A DNA stretch of 64,000 bases, taken from positions 30,424 to 94,423 of the forward strand of contig NZ_JARQXB010000013.1 in the NCBI RefSeq assembly GCF_029543105.1, given 5' to 3'. How positions within the stretch are numbered: the first letter of the stretch is position 1; each line of letters starts with the position of its first letter. Positions 26,222-33,575 of this stretch are shown here, one piece after another. A program made the translations under genes and the position numbers. Source of the stretch: Stenotrophomonas sp. HITSZ_GD (lineage in GTDB: Bacteria; Pseudomonadota; Gammaproteobacteria; Xanthomonadales; Xanthomonadaceae). The notes under the pieces were generated by a model. It was given only the letters and a program-made list of their open reading frames with translations, had not been told where the DNA came from and made no database searches.

Positions 26222-27049
26222 ATGTCGCACACGCCCGAGGCCTTGCTGCGCCTGGCGATCGAGCGGATCGATCGCGCCGACGCGGAGGCCTTGCTGCTGC
26301 ATGCCCTCGGGCGCGACCGGGCCTGGCTCTTCGCGCACGGCCGCGACGCGGTCGGACAGGCGGCCGCGGACGCCTTTCTCGCGCAAGTGGAACGTCGCCT
26401 CGCCGGCGAGCCGGTGGCCTACCTCACCGGTCGCCGCGGCTTCTGGACGCTGGACCTGGCGGTCACCCCGGCCACGCTGATCCCCCGGCCGGAAACCGAG
26501 TTGCTGGTCGAGCTGGCCCTGGCCCGGGTGGATGCCGCGCCGGGCCGGCGCATCGCCGACCTCGGCACCGGCAGCGGCGCGATTGCCCTGGCCCTGGCCA
26601 GCGAGCGCCCGCAGGCGCGCGTGATCGCCACCGACGCCAGTGCCGCGGCCCTGGCCGTGGCGCGGGACAATGCGGCCGCGCACGCGCTGGGCCACGTCGA
26701 ATTCCGCCACGGCCCGTGGTGGGCGCCGCTGGCCGGGGAGCGCTTTGATCTGGTGGCGAGCAATCCGCCCTACATCGCCGCCGCCGACCCGCACCTGGCG
26801 CAGGGCGACCTGCGCTTCGAACCGGCCACCGCGCTGGCGGCCGGCGCCGACGGCCTGGACGACATCCGCCAGATCGTCCAGGGCGCGCCCGCGCACCTGC
26901 AACCCGGCGGTTGGCTGCTGCTGGAGCACGGCTGGGACCAGGGCGAGGCGGTGGCCGCACTGCTGGCCGCGTGTGGCCTGGAGGCGGTGCAGACGGTGCA
27001 GGATTTGGAGGCGCGCGACCGCGTCACCCTCGGTCGCTGGCCGGGCTGA
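26222..27049 (+). CDS. prmC: Peptide chain release factor N5-glutamine methyltransferase PrmC (HemK)
   Basis: The 275-residue SAM-dependent enzyme methylates the glutamine of the GGQ motif in release factors RF1 and RF2. The SAM site is [14 protein letters not shown], the substrate-binding NPPY motif is in [16 protein letters not shown], and [11 protein letters not shown] is the family hallmark. In E. coli prmC follows hemA-prfA. Here it is separated from them by about 27 kb, while hemA-prfA stay together at 54203-56561. Confidence 0.95.
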   Translation: MSHTPEALLRLAIERIDRADAEALLLHALGRDRAWLFAHGRDAVGQAAADAFLAQVERRLAGEPVAYLTGRRGFWTLDLAVTPATLIPRPETELLVELALARVDAAPGRRIADLGTGSGAIALALASERPQARVIATDASAAALAVARDNAAAHALGHVEFRHGPWWAPLAGERFDLVASNPPYIAAADPHLAQGDLRFEPATALAAGADGLDDIRQIVQGAPAHLQPGGWLLLEHGWDQGEAVAALLAACGLEAVQTVQDLEARDRVTLGRWPG

Positions 27050-27097
27050 GCGACCGGCGAGCTAAAATCCCGGCTTTCCGTCGTGGACACGCTGAGC

Positions 27098-28039
27098 ATG
27101 CGCACGCTGTATCCGGAGATCGAACCCTTTGCCACCGGCACGTTGAAGGTGGACGACCGCCACACGCTGTACTTCGAGCAGTGCGGCAATCCGCAGGGCA
27201 AGCCGGTGGTGCTGCTGCATGGCGGCCCGGGCGGCGGCATCAGCGCCAAGATGCGCCGCTTCCACGACCCGGCCAAGTACCACATCGTGCTGTTCGACCA
27301 GCGTGGCTCGGGCCGTTCCACCCCGCACGCCGACCTCGTGGACAACACCACCTGGGACCTGGTGGCCGATATCGAGCAGCTGCGCGAGCAGCTGGGCATC
27401 GCGCGCTGGCAGGTGTTCGGCGGCAGCTGGGGCTCGACGCTGGCGCTGGCCTATGCGCAGAAGCATCCGGAGCGGGTCACCGAGCTGGTGCTGCGCGGCA
27501 TCTTCATGCTGCGCCGCTGGGAGCTGGAGTGGTTCTACCAGGAAGGCGCCAACCGCCTGTTCCCGGATGCGTGGGAGCACTACCTCAAGGCGATTCCGCC
27601 GGTGGAGCGCCACGACCTGATCTCCGCGTTCCATCGCCGCCTCACCAGCGAGGACGAGTCGGTGCGCCTGGCCGCCGCGCGCGCCTGGAGCGTGTGGGAA
27701 GGCGCGACGAGCTTCCTGCGCGTGGATTCGGATTTCGTCAGCGGCCATGAGGATGCGAAATTCGCGCTCGCGTTCGCCCGCATCGAGAACCACTACTTCG
27801 TCAACGGCGGCTTCTTCGAGGTCGACGACCAACTGCTGCGCGACGCGCCGCGCATTGCCGATATCCCCGGCGTGATCGTGCACGGCCGCTACGACGTGGT
27901 GTGCCCGCTGCAGAACGCGTGGGACCTGCACAAGGCCTGGCCGAAGGCGAAGCTGGAGATCACCCCGACCTCGGGCCATTCGGCGTTCGAGGCCGAGAAC
28001 GTCGACGCGCTGATCCGCGCCACCGACGCCTTCGCCTGA
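27098..28039 (+). CDS. pip: Prolyl aminopeptidase (proline iminopeptidase)
   Basis: The roughly 313-residue alpha/beta-hydrolase removes N-terminal proline from peptides. Signatures include VVLLHGGPGGGISAKMRRF (oxyanion loop), LFDQRGSGRSTPHADL and the nucleophile elbow GGSWGSTLALAYAQ with the catalytic Ser. The catalytic Asp is in VHGRYDVVCPLQNAW and the His in TSGHSAFE. I take the ATG at 27098 as the start; an upstream GTG at 27083 would add five residues. It is cytoplasmic, family S33. Confidence 0.93.
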   Translation: MRTLYPEIEPFATGTLKVDDRHTLYFEQCGNPQGKPVVLLHGGPGGGISAKMRRFHDPAKYHIVLFDQRGSGRSTPHADLVDNTTWDLVADIEQLREQLGIARWQVFGGSWGSTLALAYAQKHPERVTELVLRGIFMLRRWELEWFYQEGANRLFPDAWEHYLKAIPPVERHDLISAFHRRLTSEDESVRLAAARAWSVWEGATSFLRVDSDFVSGHEDAKFALAFARIENHYFVNGGFFEVDDQLLRDAPRIADIPGVIVHGRYDVVCPLQNAWDLHKAWPKAKLEITPTSGHSAFEAENVDALIRATDAFA

Positions 28040-28104
28040 TCCATCCCGACGCGCCGCCATGGCGTGCGCGGCGGATGCCATGCCGCGGCCAGGCAGGGGT
28101 GTAG

Positions 28105-28133
28105 CGAGGACGCGCGCATGCCGCGCGTCCTCG
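28105..28133. terminator. Bidirectional hairpin between convergent genes
   Basis: A perfect 12-bp stem (CGAGGACGCGCG with its complement) and loop CATGC sits between the 3' ends of pip and the N-formylglutamate amidohydrolase gene. There is no T-tract. Confidence 0.5.
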
Positions 28134-28144
28134 CCGGCACCGAT

Positions 28145-28921
28145 TCAGTCCGCGCCGCCGCCGAAGCGCGCCGCCAGGGGCGCCAGCAGGCGCGCCAGGC
28201 GCTGCGCCCACAGCTGCTGCCCGGCCTCGTCGGCGATCAGGTCCTGGCGGATTTCCAGCTCCACGTGCACCAGCCCGCGGCCTTCGCCATACACCGGCAC
28301 CGCGTAGTCGCTGGTATCGCTCACGGCGTAGGGCTGGTTGTCGCCCACCACCAAATCGTCTTCGGTCCGCAGCGCATCGCGCAGCGCGTGCGCCAGCCGC
28401 GCATCGCGGTGATACAGCACGCCGGCATGCCAGGGCCGTGCCACGCCGTTCATCGCCGGGGTGAAGCTGTGCATGGCGACCAGCAGCGTCGGCTGCCCGC
28501 GCGCCAGCCGGTCATCCAGCGCCTGGACGATGCGCTGGTGGTACGGCGCGAAGATCTCGTCGATGCGCTGCTGCCGCGCGTGTGCGTCCAGCGCTGCATT
28601 GCCCGGCACCTCGGTGCCGTCGCTGCGCTCGGCGATCAACGTCGGCGAGCCATGCGGCCGGTTGCAGTCGATCACCAGGCGCGAATACACCTGGGTGATC
28701 GCGATGGCGTCGAGTAGTTCGGCCAGTAGCGCGGTGGTGCCGGCGATACCGATATCCCAGCCGATGTGCCGGTCCAGTTCCGATTGCGGCAGCCCCAGGT
28801 TGTGCAGTGCCCGGGGCACGCGCTGGCCGGCGTGGTCGGCGATCAGCAGCCAGGGCGAGCGCCCCGCGGCGTTGTGCACCACGAACGGCGCGGGGTCTTC
28901 GGCGCCCAGCAGCGTGCGCAT
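28145..28921 (-). CDS. N-formylglutamate amidohydrolase family protein
   Basis: The roughly 258-residue protein has the FGase fold: LLIADHAGQRVPRAL near the N-terminus, HIGWDIGIAG, SRLVIDCNRP and LLVAMHSFTPAMNG, whose histidines and acidic residues are candidate zinc ligands. Family members hydrolyse N-formyl-glutamate in one branch of histidine degradation, but the other hut genes are absent here, so the substrate is open. The start at 28921 lies seven bases after the NUDIX stop. An ATG at 28948 would overlap that gene. Confidence 0.82.
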   Translation of the reverse strand: MRTLLGAEDPAPFVVHNAAGRSPWLLIADHAGQRVPRALHNLGLPQSELDRHIGWDIGIAGTTALLAELLDAIAITQVYSRLVIDCNRPHGSPTLIAERSDGTEVPGNAALDAHARQQRIDEIFAPYHQRIVQALDDRLARGQPTLLVAMHSFTPAMNGVARPWHAGVLYHRDARLAHALRDALRTEDDLVVGDNQPYAVSDTSDYAVPVYGEGRGLVHVELEIRQDLIADEAGQQLWAQRLARLLAPLAARFGGGAD

Positions 28922-28928
28922 CGCGGCC

Positions 28929-29480
28929 TCACCCACGCGGCGTGCCATCCAGGTGGTGTTCGATCATCCACAGCCCGGCCCACAGCTTGGCGTCGAGTTC
29001 GTAGCCGGCGGCCATCTTCTCCACCAGCCACGCGGCGGCGCGCGGGCGAGGAATTTCGTGCACGGTGATGTCCTCGCTGTCGTCGCCGCCGCCGGCGCCC
29101 ACGCGCGTCAGGCCCGTGGCGCGCACGAAGGCGATCTTCTCGCTGCTCGCGCCCGAGGAAGTCGGGCCGATCATCAGCACCTCGGCATGCGCCGCGGTCC
29201 AGCCGGTTTCCTCTTCCAGTTCGCGCACCGCCGAGACCTCGATGGACTCGCCGGCATTGATGTCCCCCACCAGCCCGGCGGGCATCTCGATCGTGCGCGC
29301 CTGCAACGGCACGCGGAATTGCTCGACGAACAGCACGTTGTCTTCCGGCGTGACCGCGATGATGATCGCCGCCAGGCCGCCGGCATGCACGCGCTCGGAG
29401 TATTCCCATGTGCCGCGCACGACCATGCGCTGGTATTTGCCTTCGTAGACGATCCTGGGCTCGGCATCTTGGCGGTTCAT
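28929..29480 (-). CDS. NUDIX hydrolase (ADP-ribose/ADP-sugar pyrophosphatase type)
   Basis: The 183-residue protein contains a perfect Nudix box: a Gly in GDINAGE, then RELEEETGW, matching G-x5-E-x7-REUxEExGU. The surrounding VLFVEQFRVPLQARTIEMPAGL segment is characteristic of ADP-ribose pyrophosphatases and related ADP-compound hydrolases such as NudE. The start overlaps the stop of the exonuclease gene by four bases (ATGA at 29477-29480). Confidence 0.9.
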   Translation of the reverse strand: MNRQDAEPRIVYEGKYQRMVVRGTWEYSERVHAGGLAAIIIAVTPEDNVLFVEQFRVPLQARTIEMPAGLVGDINAGESIEVSAVRELEEETGWTAAHAEVLMIGPTSSGASSEKIAFVRATGLTRVGAGGGDDSEDITVHEIPRPRAAAWLVEKMAAGYELDAKLWAGLWMIEHHLDGTPRG

Positions 29481-30448
29481 GGCGCTTCCATCGAGGGAGA
29501 AGTCGGGAGGGGATGGCCGGCGGCGGCGTGCAGGCGGCGCCGGGTCATCGGGCCGAAGCGCAGCGCCTCGCACAGGCCGGCCAGCATGTCGGCATCGCCG
29601 GGTGCGCGCTCGAAACCGGAGGCCGGCAGTGCCAGCGGCGCATGCAGGGCGATGGTGGTGAGCTCGCGCCACAGCAGCGCGTGCTCGCGCTGCTCGCGCA
29701 GGCGCACGGCCATCTGCGCGGCGCCGCGCAGGCGCAGGAAAGGCACCTCGTCGATGCGCGCGAGCAAGGCGTCCAGCGAGCCGAAGTGCGCCAGCAGCAC
29801 CGCGGCGGACTTGGCGCCGATGCCGCTCACGCCGGGGATGTTGTCCACCGCGTCGCCGCACAGCGCCAGGTAGTCGGCGATCTGGTGCGCGTGCACGCCG
29901 TGGCGCGCCTTCACCCCCTCCATGCCCCAGCGCAGGCCGCGCGCGAAATCCCACTGCTCGTCGTGTTCGAGCAGCAACTGCGAGAGGTCCTTGTCGGCCG
30001 AGACGATGACGCCGCGGAAATCGTGCGCGCGCGCGGCATGCAGCGCGCTGCCGATCAAGTCGTCGGCCTCGTATTCGCGATGCGCCAGCACCGCCAGCCC
30101 CAGCGCCGCGCACAGCGCCTTGCAGTGGGCGAACTGGCGCCGCAGTTCCTCCGGCGCCGGCTCGCGGTTGGCCTTGTAGGCGGGGTAGAGGCCATGGCGG
30201 AAACAGCTGTCCAGCGCTTCGTCGAACGCCACCACCACGTGCTGCGGCCGCTCGCGTTCGACCAGGTCGAGCAGGAAGCGGGCGAAGCCATGCACGGCGT
30301 TGGTCGGCCAGCCCTGGGCGTCGCGGAACTCGTCGGGCATCGAATGCCAGGCGCGGAACACGTACAGGCTGGCATCCACCAGGTACAGCGGCCGCCGGGC
30401 CGGGCTCAAGGACACGGCGTTCACGGCCGATAAGCCGGAATGGGTCAT
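29477..30448 (-). CDS. 5'-3' exonuclease/flap endonuclease (Xni/ExoIX-like)
   Basis: The 323-residue protein resembles the stand-alone 5'-nuclease domain of DNA polymerase I. LYLVDASLYVFRAWHSMP is the N-terminal nuclease motif, followed by FDEALDSCFRHGLYPAYKANR, the acidic metal motifs REYEADDLIGS and SADKDLSQLL, and the helix-hairpin-helix ALCGDAVDNIPGVSGIGAKSAAVLL. The metal-binding acids are intact, so it is probably active in removing flaps or processing branched DNA. It overlaps the nitroreductase stop (ATGA at 30445-30448) and the NUDIX start. Confidence 0.88.
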   Translation of the reverse strand: MTHSGLSAVNAVSLSPARRPLYLVDASLYVFRAWHSMPDEFRDAQGWPTNAVHGFARFLLDLVERERPQHVVVAFDEALDSCFRHGLYPAYKANREPAPEELRRQFAHCKALCAALGLAVLAHREYEADDLIGSALHAARAHDFRGVIVSADKDLSQLLLEHDEQWDFARGLRWGMEGVKARHGVHAHQIADYLALCGDAVDNIPGVSGIGAKSAAVLLAHFGSLDALLARIDEVPFLRLRGAAQMAVRLREQREHALLWRELTTIALHAPLALPASGFERAPGDADMLAGLCEALRFGPMTRRRLHAAAGHPLPTSPSMEAP

Positions 30449-31020
30449 GGGGTCCAATCTTCGAGCAATGCCGACGGATCCGGCCGCTCGCGTTCCGGCG
30501 CGGCCAACCGCGGAGTACCGATATGGATGAAACCGACGATGCGCTCGTACGCGGCCAGGCCGAGGTGTTCGGCCACGGCCGGGTCGTAGGCCATCCAGGC
30601 GGTGAGCCACTGTGCGCCGAAGCCGTAGGCCTGCGCGGCCTGCAGCAGGGCGAAGCACACGCAGCCGGCGGTGAGCAGTTGCTCCTGCTCGGGCACCTTG
30701 TGGCCGGGTTGCAGGTGCGCGACCACCGTGATCACCAGTGGCGCGAAACTGAACCGTTGCCGATCCTTTTCGAGGGCCGCCTCCGGGGCGCCGGGGTCGC
30801 GCTCGCGGGTGCGCGCGGCGAGGAATTCGCCCAGCGCATGCCGCGCATCGCCGGCGATGCGCAGGAACCGGAAGGGCACCAGCTTGCCGTGGTCGGGCAC
30901 GCGCACGGCCGATTGCAACATGCGCATCAGCGTGGCGTCGTCCGGTCCCGGTTCGGCCAACTGCCTGGACGGCACCGAGCGACGTTCGTCGAGTGCCTGC
31001 AACGAATAAAGTGTGTGCAT
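30445..31020 (-). CDS. FMN-dependent nitroreductase family protein (YdjA-like)
   Basis: The 191-residue flavoprotein has the nitroreductase start ALDERRSVPSRQLAEPGP and an AVRVPDHGKLVPFRFLRI segment. GCVCFALLQAAQAYGFGAQWLTAW is the central helix that lines the FMN pocket in YdjA-type enzymes. Its physiological substrate is unknown. It heads a four-gene minus-strand run: an ATGA overlap joins it to the exonuclease, and NUDIX hydrolase and N-formylglutamate amidohydrolase genes follow. I take the start at 31020, with 134 bases to the divergent DUF1631 gene. Confidence 0.83.
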   Translation of the reverse strand: MHTLYSLQALDERRSVPSRQLAEPGPDDATLMRMLQSAVRVPDHGKLVPFRFLRIAGDARHALGEFLAARTRERDPGAPEAALEKDRQRFSFAPLVITVVAHLQPGHKVPEQEQLLTAGCVCFALLQAAQAYGFGAQWLTAWMAYDPAVAEHLGLAAYERIVGFIHIGTPRLAAPERERPDPSALLEDWTP

Positions 31021-31154
31021 AATCCCACTTTCGAACCGCAATGGCCCGATTATAGACGGCCATCGGGTACCGCTATCGGGGGGCAGCGGCAGCCGCACGG
31101 CGCGCGCGTGTCCCGGTGGGCGGCCGCTTCCACCGCCTCCGCAGTCGCGCGTCC

Positions 31155-33365
31155 ATGACGATCCATTCGCTGTCCGAAGAGCTTCCGAGCCGCAACCCGC
31201 AACTGCTCGAACAGGTCCGCGAGGCCGTGCTGGTGCCGCTGGCGGCTGCGTTCATGGAGGTGCAGGACGTGCTCGCCGAGGCGTTGTTCCGGCAGGCCGA
31301 GCGCGTCAGCGCGGGGCAGAACGACTACTTCGAAGCCATCGAGCTGCTGCGCCGCCAGCGCGAGCGCGTGACCGCCGGTTTCCGCGGCCACCTCGCCAAG
31401 GCGTGGCAGGCGCTGGAGGCCGGCCGCCCGCTGTCGGTGGAGCGCACGCTGGCCAAGGGCCCGCAGGACCTCACGCTGGTGCCCGAGCACGAACTGGACG
31501 TGCGCCTGGCCGTGCGCAACCTCGCCGGGTCCTTGCAGCACCGCTGGCGGCCGGAGCTGATGCGGCTCAACCGCTACCTGGGCTTCATCGCCGGTGGCGT
31601 GCGCATCGATGCCGACAACAATCCCTTCGGCCCGGAACACCTGGGCACCGCGGTATATGCCGCCTTCCAGGGCCTGACCCTGGCGCCGCGCGTGCACCTG
31701 GCGATCATCAAGGTATGCGAGCAGCAGCTGGGCGACCGCGTCGGCGTGCTTTATGCCGGGCTGGAAAAATCGCTGGCCGAGGTCACTCGCCTGCGCGACC
31801 TGCCCACCGCACGCGCGCGGCGGCAGGCGATCCCGCGCGATGGCGCCGCCGAGGCGGTGTCGGCGCCGGACTGGATCGCGCGCTTCTTCTCCGACTGGTC
31901 CGGCGGGCGCACCAGCCTGGCCGCGGCCACCGCGCTGGACGTGCATGCGCGCGAAGAGCACGACGTGCTGCCGCCGGCGTTGCGCCAACTGCTGCAACGC
32001 GCGCGTGGCGGCGAGGGTCACGCGCCGCCGCGGCCGCTCTCCCCGCGCGAGCTGATGTCGGCGCTGTCGCTGATGCAGACCGGGCCGGGCGCCGGTTTCG
32101 AGGCCATCGACGCCGGCGGCCAGGGCCTTGCGCGCGGATTGCGGCGCGAGATCCTGGGCACCGCCGCGATGCTCGGCATCGACCCGGCGCACAGCGGCCT
32201 GGACCCGGCCGACGAAGACACCCTCGACCTGGTCGGCATGCTGTTCGACGCGATCCTGCGCGAGAGCCTGCTGTTGCCGTGGCAGCGCGCGCTGCTCGGG
32301 CAGCTGCTGGTGCCGTTTGCCAAGGTCGCCCTGCTCGATTCGCGCGTGTTCGTGCGCGACACCCACCCTGCGCGGCGCCTGCTCAACCTGCTGGCCGACG
32401 CCTGCGACGGCAACAGTGGAGAGACCGGCCCGGAACAGGCGCTGCTGGCGCAGGTGCAGGCGGTGGTGGACGAGATCGCCCGCGACTTCGACGAACACCT
32501 GGCGGTGTTCCTCTCGCTGGAAGCCGAATTCGGCGCCAGCTACGAGCAGTACCGGCGCCGGCTGGAAATCGCCGAGCGCCGCGCCACAGAGCTGCAGCGC
32601 GCCGAGGAGCGGCGCGAGCGTGCCCGCGGCCTGGCCCGCGCCGCGGTGTCCGAGCGGCTGGCCGGCCACGAGGAGATGCCGCCGGCGCTGGAGCATTTCC
32701 TGTCCCGCGCCTGGCACCAGCACGTGCAGCAGGCCGCCTTGCGCGGCGATGGCGCCGGCCCGGCGCTGGACGCCGCGCTGGCGTTGGGCGATGCGGTGCT
32801 CGCGCAATGGCGCCAGGCGCGCGCGGCGCAGCCGGCGCCGGAGGAAGGCTGGCTGGCGGCCGAGCGCGAATCGCTGTTGCAGGTGTTCGCCCAGGCTGGC
32901 CTGGCCCCGCCGGAAGCGGCCACCGCCTGCGATGGGCTGCGCCGCAGCCTGGAACTGGTGCGCCTGGCGCCCAGCCAGACCCCGGTCACGGTGCCCTTGC
33001 CCGTGCTGGCCGAGCCGGTGGAAGCCGAGAGCGAAGCGCTCACCCCGATGCTGGACGACCAGGCCGGGGCCGAGTTCGATCGGGTCACCGCCGATTTCTT
33101 CCGCGTGCTGCCGGTGGGCACCTGCCTGGATTTCATCGACCGCCAGGGCGTCATCCAGCCCGGCAAGCTCTCCTGGATCAGCCCGATCTCCGGCCGGCTG
33201 ATGTTCGTCAACCGGCGCGGCGGGCGGCTGTGCGTGGCCTCGCCGGAGGAACTGGCGATGATGGTCTGGCTGGACCGGCTGCGCCTGCACCGCGAAGGCG
33301 ATGCCTTCTACAGCGCCATGCAGGGCGTGGTCGATGGCCTGGAGCAGGCGCCTCCGCGGGTTTGA
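31155..33365 (+). CDS. DUF1631 family protein, paralog 1
   Basis: The 736-residue cytoplasmic protein belongs to DUF1631, some of whose members have been mislabelled thymidine phosphorylase. Recognisable blocks are LVPEHELDVRLAVRNLAG, GPEHLGTAVY, RPLSPRELMSALSLMQ, DEDTLDLVGMLFDAIL and LLVPFAKVALLDSRVF. A charged, probably coiled-coil stretch lies near 440-510. The C-terminal roughly 100 residues (CLDFIDRQGVIQPGKLSWIS, then RLMFVNRRGGRLCVASPEEL) look like a small beta-barrel, reminiscent of PilZ-type domains but without a clear RxxxR motif. No function is known. It is followed by a paralog on the same strand. Confidence 0.82.
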   Translation: MTIHSLSEELPSRNPQLLEQVREAVLVPLAAAFMEVQDVLAEALFRQAERVSAGQNDYFEAIELLRRQRERVTAGFRGHLAKAWQALEAGRPLSVERTLAKGPQDLTLVPEHELDVRLAVRNLAGSLQHRWRPELMRLNRYLGFIAGGVRIDADNNPFGPEHLGTAVYAAFQGLTLAPRVHLAIIKVCEQQLGDRVGVLYAGLEKSLAEVTRLRDLPTARARRQAIPRDGAAEAVSAPDWIARFFSDWSGGRTSLAAATALDVHAREEHDVLPPALRQLLQRARGGEGHAPPRPLSPRELMSALSLMQTGPGAGFEAIDAGGQGLARGLRREILGTAAMLGIDPAHSGLDPADEDTLDLVGMLFDAILRESLLLPWQRALLGQLLVPFAKVALLDSRVFVRDTHPARRLLNLLADACDGNSGETGPEQALLAQVQAVVDEIARDFDEHLAVFLSLEAEFGASYEQYRRRLEIAERRATELQRAEERRERARGLARAAVSERLAGHEEMPPALEHFLSRAWHQHVQQAALRGDGAGPALDAALALGDAVLAQWRQARAAQPAPEEGWLAAERESLLQVFAQAGLAPPEAATACDGLRRSLELVRLAPSQTPVTVPLPVLAEPVEAESEALTPMLDDQAGAEFDRVTADFFRVLPVGTCLDFIDRQGVIQPGKLSWISPISGRLMFVNRRGGRLCVASPEELAMMVWLDRLRLHREGDAFYSAMQGVVDGLEQAPPRV

Positions 33366-33575
33366 CTGTTGCGGTCGCAAGCCTTGTCCTGACAGGCGTT
33401 GCGAGCAAATGCGCGCTACGATGTAGCGCCGGTAGCCAGGAATCGAAATGCGATTGTCGTCACTGTCGCGCGCCCGTGGCCCCGCCTACCATGCGCAGGC
33501 GGGAACAGGGGCCGCGTCTGTCGTTCTATCAGTCTTCCTCATCTATACGCCTGCAAGGGCGGGGAGCCTTTGCGC

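Noticed and set aside
33366..33575. TTGCGA and TACGAT boxes in the spacer between the DUF1631 genes as a promoter
   Set aside because: Their spacing is only about 12 bases, too short for sigma-70.
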